From positions 62,001 to 126,000 of the forward strand of contig JAZKJV010005749.1 in NCBI GenBank assembly GCA_037367405.1: a stretch of 64,000 nt of DNA, read 5' to 3'. The DNA comes from Ottelia alismoides (Eukaryota > Streptophyta > Magnoliopsida > Alismatales > Hydrocharitaceae). Shown here one piece after another: positions 1 through 12,960 of the stretch (positions within the stretch are counted from its first letter, which is position 1; each line of letters starts with the position of its first letter). Made by a program: the position numbers and the translations under genes. The notes beneath the pieces were generated by a model that made no database searches, was not told where the DNA came from, and was given only the letters and a program-made list of their open reading frames with translations.

Positions 1-929
1 CCATGGATCTCAATCCATGGACAACACATAATCAACGGATGAGATTGATTGTGTCCCTTTCAACGGTTAGGATTGTTGTTGGTAAAACAAAACAACAAGT
101 GATTTAATTCAAATTAATTATCATTGATAAATCAATATAATTAATCTCAAATTAAATCACTTTTGACTAGAGATAGGATAATGAGAAGACCATGGTCCTC
201 TCCTAAAAAAGGGGGGACGGTTACTCTACTCCTCTAGAGGAGTTGTAGCCATCCTCTCTTATTACAGGGGACTTGGTCAATATCATTAATATATCATGAG
301 ATCTCATTATCTCATGATATCTCCTATAACTCTTGTCAAAATAATTTTCACAAAAAATAATTCCAAATTACCTTTTGGAAAAATATCAATCAAGCCATTG
401 AAAAAATGTGAATCTCATTCACAAACCAAAACTAAATGTAATTATATTTTCAATTAATTGTTCAATGTAAATCCAATTCACATTAACAATTAATCAACAA
501 ATATAAAACACAATATGCTCTCTATAATATATTATAAATCACATTTATAATATATATAATTAATACGAATAGTGATATCCATATTCATATCCATGATAAT
601 TAAATCATATTTAATTATCTTGGATTTCTTTTCTCATGTGCCCAAATAACATGAATCACATTCACATTATTCATATCTTTGATAATTAAATCACATTTAA
701 TTATCTTAGATATCTCTCCTTATAATATGAATCAAATTCATATTATCCATGATAATTAAATCATAATTAATTATCAATTTTCTCGATGATTGGATACACA
801 TATCAACAATGAAATTATCCATGAACTCTTTCAAGGATAATGCGCTTTCTCCGCGGATACTTGGAGATAAGTATAGGGCGATTGTATTGTTTCACGTATA
901 GTGATTTGGATATTGAGATCACATCTCAA
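1..929. other. AT-rich repeat DNA, no gene
   Basis: No coding frame is supported. The stretch is very AT-rich and carries three near-copies of an AT palindrome (GATAATTAAATCA plus its mirror) at about 595-619, 681-705 and 751-774. Each lies near ATTCATAT-type words. It adjoins the family F copy at 930-1960 and is probably internal or flanking DNA of the same element. Confidence 0.5.
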
Positions 930-1960
930 ATCCAGATCTCAGGCCTCCCATAGATGCTTGATTAAATCAAGACCGCAAATCTAATCTTCTCATTGAATCT
1001 GAATCACATTCAGATCAATGTCCAACATTTGGACTAAGATTAGATTACTTCTCTAGTGAGAGGAGTCACTAAAATCCAGAACCGTTTCATTACTCCCTAG
1101 GAATGGAAGCGTCATGGTTATACAATCATTTATGATCACATCATCCTCAGGTATTCCCAATACCTGTACATCCTGCATACTGGAAGACTCAGAATAAACC
1201 CGAAGTATTAGATCAACTTTATACTGTCTACTTCAGGGTTTTATCAGTAAGTTTCTCATTTGATCATTGGGAGTTGGTATCAATCATATACTTTCCAAAA
1301 GCATATATCATACCAGGTCTTGATCATATACTTTCCAAAAGTATATATCAAACCTACAAATTCAGTCAAGCTTCCAAAGCGAGACAACCGTGCGCACGGA
1401 ATTTGATTCTTCCCAATATCTCATGAGTGAGCTCATGTCTTCCGGTTCAGTAATGAGCCTATATGATCCCTTTGAGAGATCGTATTACTCATATGCCCTT
1501 GCATGCACACCAGCGCGCCGGTGTATAGACCTTGGTTAGGTTATCAGCCTATTGGTCTACTAAATGTACATACTCAGACTTATAGTAACACATCTGTCTC
1601 CAGTCAGAGGATGTGTGCCTGTACCGTGACAGCATAAGATATAGGACTTTGGTTGTCTCGATATCGTTAGTCAACCCTTTGACTTAACTAATCTGACACC
1701 TCCGAATCTCTATTCCTATGCAGAGAACCTACATCAAGAGGTCGGTCATATATCATCCTATGAGAGAAAGGATTGCCATCTCCTACTCAGGTTGGAGATC
1801 ACATCTTAACAATCATTTGACGGTGCTTGATGAGTCCTCAATCTAACCCTTTAGATATTCATCCAAGCACCCGCCTCTACGATTTAATTATTGAATCAAC
1901 AGCTGTATGATTATTGAGATGGCCATGGTACATGACCCTAATTGTACTAAGGGACCTATT
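930..1960 (-). repeat. Dispersed repeat family F, copy 1 (inverted)
   Basis: Read on the minus strand, this segment matches 11030-12060 and, more weakly, 62400-63250. Shared landmarks in order are a GTACAATTAGGGTCATGTACC-like start, a 'lead to rule' of GGATGAAT / GGGTTAGATTGAGGACTCATC words, AAGAGGTGTCAGAT, GGTATTCC words, and an end near TCTAATCTTAGTCCAAATG. No protein is encoded. It is probably the LTR or an untranslated part of a retrotransposon, but no LTR pair or target duplication was resolved. Confidence 0.6.
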
Positions 1961-2900
1961 ATGCAAATTATGTATTCTTTATTTCAGATCAAGGAATGAT
2001 ATTCGCAATAACATTTATTTCATAATGGCTCGCCGTGGGCTCGCATGTCCAACAGCCATAACCCCACCGATCATCTCGCCTAGAGCTAAGGAACATGTCT
2101 GGACCTTCAGGTAACCCGTTATCCCTTCCTAGCTCTTCATTTGATCCAATCTTTCATCTGTACGCCACCGTAGCTCCTCCAGCTCCGACCAACCAGTCGG
2201 AGCTTAGTCGTCCACATCCAACTGCTCAGATATCCGCGCACTCTCATCCTACATCTTCCCACGCAATCTGATCACCATGATCTTAGCTTGTATAGTAAGG
2301 GTTATGTCCCAGATCTCCCTCTATTGCGATCGCTGGAGATCGACCCCGTTCACCTTCGCTTCTTTCATCTTTAGCTCTAATAAACCAGACCGGAGTGTAG
2401 CCCCGAGTCTTGGCCTTGCATTACATGTATCCTTGAGCGTGAGGAGCGTTATCTATCTTCCAGCTGTACGGCGGAGCTCCTCCAGACCGAGCTCTTCCAT
2501 CCAGTCCATCTGACCGTTCGCCGGACGATCACAGCCCACTGCTCGACGCGGAGTGCCTCCCCGGAGGTGCTCGACCTGTTGGAGGTCTGATCGGTCGGGC
2601 GGATTCGCCCCGGTCCCAGTTCGAAGTTCGCCAGCTCCCTGTTCGTCCACCATCCTCCGTCACCATTGGATGAGGAGCGGAGCACCAGATTCCATCTGAG
2701 CCATCCATCGTTGCAGCCTTTCAACCGTTGATCTGACATCATCTGACACATCTGCGCCACACGTAGGGAACATTCCCTGACCGCCAGATATGCTATTACA
2801 GAGGACCAGAACCGCACGATCTTGCTCACCAGCGGCCGATGCGTGGCCATCCACACGCGACTCACGTGCCTTGAGGGTATATTGCGCCTTTTACCCTGCA
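1961..2900. other. Moderately GC-rich stretch, unrecognised
   Basis: This block is less AT-rich than its flanks. The longest frame (2449-2901, minus, 150 codons) overlaps two others in different frames and shows no domain I recognise. It may be decayed gag-proximal DNA of the element carrying family F, but nothing proves this. No gene is called. Confidence 0.35.
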
Positions 2901-4050
2901 TTTCTTTTAGTTTATGTTTTAGTTTGTAAAATAAAAGTTACAGTTGGACCTTGTTGCATATCAGTCCTTTTAGTTTTTGATATTTACAGTTTAGTTTTTA
3001 TAGTTTGGAGGCACGTGCTTGGTCACGTGAATAGTAGGTTATTTGCATTATCTTCCTCAGCTTTTCATGTGTTAAGGTTTGATTGAATATTTTTCAAATT
3101 TGCATATATGCTCCTGTGAGTGCTAATTTGATGCATGTGCGTATTTTAGTGGATAAATTGCATCTTCCGCCTGGGACTTTTATTGCTTGTTATGATTTAG
3201 TCCCAAAACTTAAATAAATTGCATTTAGGTCCCTATTATCTGTGTGTCTTGTCTTTAATCAAATAAATATCGAAATTACTACAAAAAAATTTACACGTAG
3301 CTTCTGCTACTGTGTAGTATTTTTGTGATTCATTTTGATTTTATTTGATATTTTCTAAAAATCAAAAAACCTAAAAAGTGTCTCTGTATGTTTTGAAAAA
3401 TCAATTAAAAAAATAAAAATAGCCTCAAAAATTACAAAAAAATCTGTGAGTACTTGTTTTGTCTTGTTTTAGTTTTTATATGATTTTTGTTTCATTCCCT
3501 CTTATAAAACCCCTAAAAATTAAAAAAGAATAAAACCCTAATAAAAATTATTAAAAATTCATAAAAAAATAAACAAATGTTTTTAGATTCTGTAGGTAGA
3601 TTTTATTTTATATTTTCACACAAAATTGTTGCTCAGATTTTATAGGCACTTTAAATATTTTGAAAGTGCTTGTCAATCTCGGTTGTACACTGTTTGCATT
3701 TTTCTTATTTCTTTTATTTTTAGAAAATTAAATAAAAATCAGAAAAACACTTCAAAATTCCCAAAAATACCTGATTTTTTTTAAAAACATAAAACAATTT
3801 TTGTTTTGAATTTTTAAGTCATTTTGGCCCTTTAAATATATGCTTGAATATTTTTTGGCCTTTTTCTTCATTTCTTTTCTTAATAGAAAATCATAAAAAA
3901 AATTAGAAATTAAAAACCACCAAAAATTCCTTATTTCCTTGATTACCTGACTACTTTGTAGGTTTCATTCTGTGCTCCTTGTGTTCGACCCTGGTAGCTA
4001 TACCAGGCTAAATAAGTAGCAAGACCGCTTGCCTTGGTTTTTATGTTTTA
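2901..4050 (+). repeat. AT-rich spacer resembling plant gypsy untranslated DNA
   Basis: This is a long run of A/T-rich, stop-filled sequence with repeated ATTAAAAATTC-like words. It ends near 3990 in TGTGTTCGACCCTGGTAG. That motif, and a similar one seen inverted near 12160-12190, resembles conserved untranslated DNA of non-chromovirus Ty3/gypsy elements (Athila/Tat type). The family assignment is inference from this motif only. Confidence 0.35.
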
Positions 4051-6100
4051 TTGATTTCGTTGATGGTCAATTTTTTCTTGTTGATTACGCCTTGCGATTC
4101 GGGTCACAACAAACCTAGATATTCTTTAACCCGAGTTGGATCCGCAGGTCATCAATCGACCAGTCGAACCGGCAATGACATCAACAATGCATACAAATCA
4201 GAAAACAATGAAATTGTTGTGTTGTTGGTTTATTTTATATGATCCAACCGAGTAAAATGGAGTTAACACTTAATTTATATCCTTATTTTTTTACAATTAC
4301 ATGTATATCCCTATATTTTTTAATAAAATTCATAGTAATGCCCGTTTATTAGTACGTTTGTTCTCCTATATTAACAAAAGGACTATTATTAATTTTTTAA
4401 CAATAGGGGTACACATGTAATTGCCAAAAGTGAAAGGTACAAATATTATTAGAAAAACTTGAAAGAACACAATAAATATATTTTATCAAATTTATATAAA
4501 TACATAACCATGATTTAGTATTAATAATTTTAAAATAATTCAAACCAATTGAGGAAAAGTGCTATTAACTCACTGCTTCTCATATATGAATATAACAACT
4601 TCTTCTTTATGTGGAGCCATCATTTGTTGTAATTGGAATGAGACAAACTCATGCATAATGTGATAAGAGAGAGATAATGCTCGCAAAGAAGGAAGCAATA
4701 TTGAGTCATTGACACACATGGAAGGAGAAGAGATAAAGGAGTGTCATACAATGGGTTAGAATGAAACTAGATTATGATAGTTTTTTTAAAAAATACAATT
4801 TATTAAATAACTATGAGTTATTTTTTGTTAAAAATAGATGGTCGAACCGGTTATTTTGTTCAATTGGTTGAACTAGGTTAATGTTGTTCAACTAGGTTTT
4901 CATTGATTTTTATTTTTTGAGAAAAAAAATTAATGGTTGGACAAATTTTTTCAATTCTTGATTTAACCTGTTGAACCGACCAGTTCGGTTCGACTTTTAA
5001 AACCGTGCTTATCTCTCTCTCTCATAAGTCAAGCCATCAAACCTTCACCCTGAAGTCAGAACCCAAACGAAACCCACTTCTCTCTCTCCCCCCTCTCTCT
5101 CATCCCTTATCCTCCTCCAACATATCTCCGGTCGCTTGCAAATCTACAAACAACCCATTAGCCAGAGCCAATTCCTACATCTCCTCCTAGCTAAACCATT
5201 TCTGATCCCATTCAAAACTTATATGTCATTCCTTAAATTCTCCAGCCACCATAAAAGATACCGCCCACTCGTGGACATTGCGGCTATACACTTGTAGTAT
5301 GGAAATCCAACGGTCGATCAAAAATAATCACACTTAAATTAATGTGGAAACTAATCTCAATGCAATCATTTTACTTGGGTAAGTCCCATGGTCGGCATGA
5401 GGAGGTAATATGATGGTATAGAAGTATTTCTCAAATAATTCGGAAAATTTATATTTTCAAAAGAAGAATATTTTTTAATTCTGTTTGATTTTATAATTTT
5501 TATGGATTTTTAGATCTAAAAGATGTAATTAATTCAAATAAATATAATGCATGGATTTGACAAATATTTTAATACAAGAAATAATGATATGCAATCTGTG
5601 TGAACAAAATGAATATATGTATTTTTTTATTTTAGTTTTAAATGATGAATAATGAATGCAAGATGGTGATGCAAGTGAAGCAAGTAGGAACCTAGCTGGC
5701 CAACTCAATCAATCAAGTCCATAGTCCGTCCCCCTTTGATTAATTTCAAAAAGTAAATGATCAATCAATGTCAAATTCGTTCCCCACATCAATTTCCCAA
5801 TTTCTACAATTATTGAGCAATAAAATTCAATATCAATGAATAAACGAGCTCTCAAATGATAAATCACTTTCTCAATTTTATTGATAGCAGCTTTTTGGGT
5901 TCACACCTATAAGGCGGAAGCTCTTTTTTCTTTCAAAAAAATTTTTATTGATAACAAATATACCTCAAAATCAATATCTTAATGTTATATGATAGAGCAA
6001 GTCGATAGGTTCAAAATGACATAAAGATCACTAAAATATGATAATAATGCTCAAGAAATCATTAATGAAGTTTATAGACCAAATTATAACTAAAATAAAT
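4051..6100. other. AT-rich intergenic DNA, no gene
   Basis: No supported coding region. Around 4840-5010 there are several AACCGGTT / GGTTCGAC words followed by TTTTAAAACC. Related words occur near 40640-40735 and 62050-62165, so a short dispersed repeat is likely. A pyrimidine-rich CTCTCT stretch lies near 5080-5100. Confidence 0.4.
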
Positions 6101-8730
6101 AAATCTTAAATATACCCTCATAGGGCCATGGATGCAATTCTTGATACCCAGCTGGACGTCCTTTTAACTACCCTTTGACAGGGGTATTAGCGTGATTATC
6201 TGGAAGTGGGAGGGTATAGAGCATAATTTCTCCAAGGTCACATAGTTGTGCTCATGACTGAGCTTCTTTGGAGATCATGATAAGCATGAGGGCCCGAGCG
6301 CAAGATGTCCTTGACCGCGTGGGTTGTACGTGAGTACATGCTTAGTCGGCGGCTGAGGTTTGGCGGCTCGACCCTCCACGTGGAGCTCTTAGATTGTTGG
6401 GATCCCTTCGAGGCACGAGATTCGGGTTGGGTTTGGGGAAGGGGGGAGGCGATCAACGGTGACTGTACTCCTCCCCACTCTTCTCCGTCGTTCTTCTTCC
6501 TCCGATGGCTAACACATGCCCACGGGCTGTCATGGCTGATGCTATGTGTGCTCCTGTTGTCCTCTAATGGTGGAGTCCCTCCTGATGCATTCCTGCAAAG
6601 ATGGTGAGTGCTCGAGTACACTGACTCAACCTGGTCGTGAAGGCTCATAGAGATATGAAATAAGGCGGAGGTAGAAGGGGCGAGGTGGAGCTCTGGGCGC
6701 ACACATGGGGTCTGGAGCAACAAGGATGGTGGGCTGCGAAGGATATAAGAAGAATGCAAGGGGATGTTGAAGGTGGAGGCGCTCGATCAACGGTGATTTG
6801 GGTTTTGAATAAAAGAGAAAGTGGATGCGAGGAACATGAGGTCGATTGAACGAATGAAGTGGAAATAAGAAGCATGATAAGAGAGATAGGTAAAGAGATT
6901 ATACCTATATGTATCGCCTGAAATTGGACGCGGGGGAGTGTCTTCGATCTTGTGTTACGGTGAGACTTGGCTGCCTATCGAAGAGTAGCAACACACAAGG
7001 ATGTGTTTGATGTCATCGCAGATCACGTCGATTTTAGGAGGTTCTTTACCTGAGCTTGCTCTATGCATCTATGACCGGCTCGTGCTTCTCATATCCTTCC
7101 CCTCTCTTGAGTTGATTGACAAAAAATGTTGGTGGATGATCTTTGAAGATGGTTTGTTTGGGTTCAAATGGGGTGAGAAGGGGATTTGGAATGGTTACAA
7201 TCGTCGAGGATTGGGTTTCTTCGTGATGTGGCTACGGTGGTTAGAGGGAGGTGACAAGGGGGCGTTGGGGATTGGAGGTAGGAGATGGGTGAGAGGATAA
7301 GGGGTCGTGCTGGTGGTGACTCACCCAGAGAGGATAGTCAGTTAGAGGCGTATGGGTTTCGGATTTCACTGTGAAGAATGGGGAATGGATAAGGTGGTTT
7401 GGGTGGCGATGGAGGTTGGAGACGAAGGGTTTCTAGGTGATTGGAACGGAGGGGATACTGGATTTTGGTTGACGGTTGTTAGGCACGGAGTTGGGTGCTG
7501 ACTGGAGAGAAACGAACGAGGGAGGAGGATCCTACGCGGAGTAGCTCGGCTGGAGGAAGAAGGCGATGGGTGAGCCATTGGATCGCACCCGATACAATGG
7601 TGGTGGATAGATGCTCACGAGTAGAGCACGTGAGGCGAGCGGGGAAAAGGTGGGAATGGTCTCGACCGTTGGATCAAACTCGATCCAACAACCTGAATGA
7701 GGGATGCAAGAGGGCAAAAGTTGGCTCAGTGAGGTTTTGACACGAGGATGCATTGACCACTGACTATGCATGAAAAATGAAAGAAAATAAATAAGAATTA
7801 ACATATGATCTCAAATGCAAAAATATCAAAATGTGAAAATGTAGATCTAAATGCATCCCACAATGTTCATGAAGGACTCAAATGCAACCCAACTCAACTA
7901 TGCAAGATATGCATTTTTTGAGATATTCTATGTATATAAATTATCATTTTTTTAGTTTTGCAATTTTTAGTTGCTTTTCTACAAAAAATCAAATATAGCA
8001 TGAATTAATGCAATGTACTCAAATGCATTTTGGGTATTGCATATATATATATATATATGAATTTATCTCTCAACTCAGGTCAGAGTGTATCTTTTTCTGT
8101 ATTTTGTGTTATTTTTATTTTGATTTTTATGTAATTAGTTAAAACATGAAATAAAATAAAGAAATAAATCAAAAGGAGTTAAATATGTACATGAAATTAT
8201 ATGTAAAAAATTAATAAATATGTATAATGCATAGTTTAGTCCCTCAGAATTCAAATTTCACAAATGAACTCTGATTCTTTTGTATTTCATCTTGAAGATA
8301 ATTAAATGTACATTAATCCAAAAGTGAGTAGAGTGAAATTGAACATTGTATAAGAGAGACATCAGCTTTTACAGCTTTCTATCGTGCAATTAGGGGTTGG
8401 ATTTTTTCAAATAAATATAAGTTAGTATTTTTTATTTTTCTTTCATTAATGCTAGTGATATGTACATAATGGAATTAGTTTCATATCAATTGGAGTTAAA
8501 GATGAGTTAATTAAAAATAGGTGAAGTTAGGTGAAATCTACAAATAATTATGAATGCAAAATGAAATGCTAATTTATGCAAATTATTTACAATTGCATGA
8601 ATGTTAATTTTGAGATATAAACATATGAAAACACCTAATTTCTTGGGGAAAAGCTCTATTTTCATCTAATTAGAGTGATGAATCACAAATTCATCAGGCC
8701 ATATACCTAAACCTTGCTCGTCCCTACGCA
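6100..8730 (+). repeat. Unclassified repeat family G, member 1
   Basis: A G-rich part (about 6240-7740) is followed by an AT-rich part. It ends in a conserved block near 8560-8700 that contains GAGTGATGAATCAC and ATTCATCAGGCC. The AT-rich part around 8220-8370 aligns by eye with 15150-15290: 'tttcacaaatgaactctga' against 'tttcacatatgagctctga', then AAAAGTGAGT. The 173-codon minus-strand frame at 6238-6759 has no recognisable domain and overlaps others, so no gene is called. A (TA)n run lies at about 8040-8059. Confidence 0.5.
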
Positions 8731-10000
8731 ACTAAAGGATGAATAGGTGAAATGAGATTATGTTCCATACTAAGATCATGAACAGAAGGTGAAAATGGAG
8801 CTCAATCCGACCTTCGAGTTATTAGTTTGACAGAACTCCCGTGAGAATTAGGGTTTTAAAATCACCAGTCTCCAAGTTCTATACATCATTGTAGAGGTTC
8901 AGCTCATAAGTCATCTTATATCATCCCCCTCCCAAAGCATACCTTGTGAACATTGAACCACTATCTCCTGTGTATGAAGGGTGGTAGCTCTCCCCATTCA
9001 AAATGTTGAATTACATGCAAACCTCTCCTCCAGTAACTCATTCTCGGGGAGTCATGTATTTCCTTCTAAATTCAGGTACGCTCTAGTTCGCAACGAGTAT
9101 ACATGGAGAAGTCTAGAAGAACGAGAAAAGAACTATAGTGTGAACAGTGTAGTTACATCTCCTGTAAAGCTTGGTCAATTTCGCCAAGTCTCCACCAAGA
9201 TATGCATGATATCTGAAGCTTGGACCATTGTGGTTAATAATGTACTTGGGAATTGGCTCCTTTGGTATGAATTATTGTTGCACTGCATTGATCTTTTATG
9301 CACCTATGAATATAGAATCTTTTTTCTGCCCATATTTTTGGGTCTTAGAAAAACTACACTAGCAGTCCATTCCTCATCTGGAGCTTTATTTCAATCCGTA
9401 TTCCAATCTTTAGATGTCCACACTATCATAAAAAGAAACCCACACAGTCTTCCAATACCCCGTCCAAGCAGAGTTAGGTGCATAATGCTAGAGTACATAT
9501 TAATTTCCTATTCAAGAATCGTACTCAGAATGAGGTGACCAGGTTAGACACTAAAAGTCGAAGTATGAACATTGTCATGCAGAACTCAGGGATTTTAAGT
9601 CTAGGACCTGAAGCTTCTAAAATCCAATTTCTCAGTAAATTTCCTCTGATAATTAAGTGGATTAAGGTCAAGTCAAGACCACTCTCGATTTTTACTCACG
9701 ACTCAGTTCAGAACCTAATAACTTTTCACCAATACAAATGTATGGTATGGTGAATGAAATGTAGATGCATGGAACACATTTTTTATTTTTTATTTTTTTC
9801 TTATTATATTATTTATTTCTTAAATTTTTTAATAAGGTTATACACATATTGTACATATTTACAAGTATTTTACATATTCTACATATTTTACAAATTTTTA
9901 CAGATTTTCAGAATTATCTACACCCATATTGAGTTAGTGTTATATATATACAGAAATACAATACCGTATAATACAATGCAATGTGGAATATGTAGACAAT
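8731..10000. other. Intergenic repeat DNA, one unrecognised open frame
   Basis: The frame at 8981-9538 (plus, 185 codons) is the longest here. It begins with GTG rather than ATG, has no domain I recognise and sits inside repeat family G territory. I do not call it a gene. The 9780-9950 part is a low-complexity T-rich run giving a spurious Tyr/Ile/Phe-rich frame. Confidence 0.4.
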
Positions 10001-10960
10001 GCAAATCACCTCACCTATACTTAGCGTATACTAAGTATAAAAGGGTGCAAAGAATAAAGGAATGGGGTAGAAGTCGACCGCCCCCACTATACTTAGGCTC
10101 TAGGTCAGCTTAAGCATGGAAGAGAGCAAAAATGGGGCGATCGAGGGCAAGAGGAGAGAAGATGAGTATAAACAGGATGGGCATTGCTCCCTCTATACTT
10201 AGGCTTTTGCCTAAGTATATAATGAGTATAAGAGATCCGACATGATCGGGAGAGAATGTACAGAAGATCATGGTGGTTAGAGCACTACTCAGGAGTCTGA
10301 GAGGTGAGGTGTACACGTGCAAGGTGCCATGCAGAGCCCGTTGATATGTCTTATGGATATGCTTTATGCATGATAATTTATTCTACTCTTGGCAGCCGAT
10401 TATCTCATTCAACGAGTGGTTTCAATAACTGCCCATTTACTAGAAATGCTGGTGCACCCTCTGTGAGTTTTGAGATCACAACATTACCGCTCTTAGATAC
10501 TGCTCGGACAATGTAGGGCCTGATGAATAATTGATTCATCACTCTAAAAGATGAAAATAGAGCAATTTTCCCAAGTAATTACTTGCATTTCTTCATCTAT
10601 ATTGCATTATTACCATTCATGCATGTGTAAATAAGATTCACATTTTAGCATGCAAAAAGAAGCCCAAAAACCTTGTAAATTATCACATGTATATTACATA
10701 TTTTCAGTGATTTTTATTTATTTTTCACTAACTCAAAATTTTAAAAAAAGTAGATCTAAATGGAGGCGAAGAATCCATGTAGCCAACCCTACTTAATTGT
10801 GGGAAAAGGCTTTGTTGTTGTTGTTGAACTCAAAATAAAATAGAATCAACACTATAATGTATATATTACTAATACAAATAAAATAAAAATACAAAAAAAG
10901 CTAACTTGTATATTTGCTCAATAAACACAAACCCTATTAGCAATGTGAGCCCGGGGCGAA
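10000..10960 (-). repeat. Repeat family G, inverted fragment with hairpin modules
   Basis: On the minus strand, the conserved block at 10518-10700 (shared with 8560-8700 and 63575-63760) is followed by hairpin modules built from TATACTTAGGC. One is perfect: arms 10194-10204 and 10209-10219 with a TTTT loop. The same modules appear on the plus strand at 20846-21110, with similar text between them ('cctatttttgctctt' versus 'ccccatttttgctctc'). The order of block and modules agrees with member 3. Confidence 0.55.
10750..10827 (+). mobile_element. LINE/SINE 3' tail with (TTG)n end
   Basis: The text 'aatccatgtagccaaccct' followed by 'gtgggaaaaggctttg' and a (TTG)n tail matches the 3' end typical of plant Au-type SINEs and the LINEs that share it. 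A minus-strand relative, with more LINE sequence attached, lies at 32410-32790. Only the tail is recognisable here. Confidence 0.6.
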
Positions 10961-11029
10961 CCATTTCTACAATAATTGTTATTGTAATATTTAATACACC
11001 AATAAAAGTAATTGATTTATTTCACTCTC

Positions 11030-12060
11030 GGTCTGGGATTAAATGATTGAATGCACTATAAGGTCCCTTCGTACAATTAAGGGTTATGTACCATTACCAT
11101 CTTGTTAATCATACAACTATTGATTCAATTGTTGAATCACAGAGGTTGGGGCTTGGATGGATAACTAAAGGGTTAGATTGGGGACTCATCAAGCACCATC
11201 AAATGATTGTTATGAGTTGATCTCCATCCTGAGAAGGAGATGGCAATCCTTCTCTAAAAGGCCAATATCTGAACGACCTCTTGATGCAGGTCCTCTATAT
11301 AGGGATAGAGATTAAGAGGTGTCAGATAAGTTAGGTCAAAGAGTTGACTTAATGAGATCGAGATAACCAAGACCTATGTCGTATACTGTTGTCGTATACT
11401 GTCACGATATAAGCATGCATCCTCTGACCGAAGACAGATGGGTTATTATATGTCTGAGTACGTACATTTAGTAGACCGATAGGTTGATGGCCTAATCAAG
11501 GTCTATACATGGCGAGTCGGTGTGCATATAAGGGCATATGGGTAATACGAACTCTCAAAGGGATCATACAGGTTCACTTGTGAACCAGAAGACATGATCT
11601 CACTCATGGGGTATTGGGATCGATCAAATTCCATGCATGGTCCTCTTGCTTAAGAAGCATGACATGAATTTGTAGGAATAATATATGCTTTTGGAAAGTA
11701 TATGATCGATACCAGTTCCCAATGACCGAATGAGTAACTTAATGATAAAACCCCGAAGGTGACTATCCAAAAGAGATCTAAAACTTCGGGTTTATTCTAG
11801 GTCTTCCAGTCTGTAGGATGTACAGGTATCAGGAATACCCGAGGGTGATGTAATCATAAACGATTGTAAAACCATAACGCTTCCCTATCGAGAGAGTGAT
11901 GAAACAAGTATGGATTTTAGTGACTCCTCTCAGTAGAGAAGTAATCTAATCTTAGTCCAAATGTGGGACATTGATCTGAATATGATTCAATGCAATTAGG
12001 AGATTAGATTTACGGCTTTGATTTAATCAAACATCCGTGGGAATGATGAACCGTGAAACC
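11030..12060 (+). repeat. Dispersed repeat family F, copy 2
   Basis: It is clearly homologous, in inverted orientation, to 930-1960, and more distantly, in the same orientation, to 62400-63250. Homology to copy 1 stops near 12055. After that the sequence has a CTACCAAGGTCCAATACAGGG motif (12160-12190), which is the mirror of the motif near 3990. Many indels and substitutions show it is old. No open frame of note. Confidence 0.6.
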
Positions 12061-12960
12061 GCCTCTTTAGTTGTCAAAAATTGTAGTATAGGAGGCAATT
12101 TACGATCGATCAAAAACCACAAACTTTAAATATTGTGGAGAACCTATACTTGGCAAGTCTACCAAGGTCCAATACAGGGAACGATGATTTTTAGTTGTGT
12201 GGTTTTAAATTAATTTAAATAATTAATTAATTGCAATGTTAATTTCTATGTCGAGAGAATACAATGAAATGAAATGAGATACAAAGAAAATAAACAGAGA
12301 GAATAAAACTGAAGCACCGGATCTGATATTATGATTTTTACTCTAGAAAATAATAATAAATATCCTCAAAATTAAATCACAGATAAAAAGATATCAAATC
12401 AAGAAATATATATCAAATTAAATCTAGATGCAGGCAAGAGTGCAAATATATCTATGAATAATCCTACAAATTACAGAGATAAAAAAATGATTTTATCGAC
12501 AAATTTTTAATCTCCAACATCTCTCTAATCTAATCCTCAACTAAATAGATTTTGATCACGTAAAATAACGAGAGATTAAATTAAATCCTTCATTATCACA
12601 CCCTAACAAAAATTAAATCCTAAATTATGAGATCAATAATTACGAGAGGAATAAATAAAAATCTCCTCAAATGGGCCCCTATAGATATTGATTTCTCAAA
12701 AATCAATTAATCAATTAAAAAATAGAATCCCTGCAAAATAGGTTGCCAATTGTCTCAATAGAATACGACACAAAATGTCAATAATCAGCCAGCATTTGTC
12801 AACAAAGATCCTCAGATAATAAACCTCAATAAATAGTCTCAGATTGGTCCACAAGTTATGCAAAATTATAGAGCACGAAATATGCTTCAAAACGACATGT
12901 TATAAGCTAAAATCGGAGTTCAGATGGAGAAGATATGCTAAAATAAAGATCTAGAGACTA
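12061..12960. other. AT-rich DNA, no gene
   Basis: A-rich sequence with no coding frame. Its left end carries the gypsy-like CTACCAAGGTCC motif. The remainder has no pattern I recognise. Confidence 0.4.

Noticed and set aside
2449..2901. 150-codon open frame (minus), possibly gag
   Set aside because: Two other frames are open in the same interval and no gag motif or zinc knuckle is present. Left as unrecognised.
6238..6759. 173-codon open frame (minus)
   Set aside because: It overlaps an open frame on the other strand, has Ser/Pro/His-rich composition typical of chance frames, and is in a repeat.
8981..9538. 185-codon open frame (plus)
   Set aside because: It starts with GTG, has no recognisable domain and lies in repeat family G sequence. 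Length alone is not enough in AT-balanced non-coding DNA.
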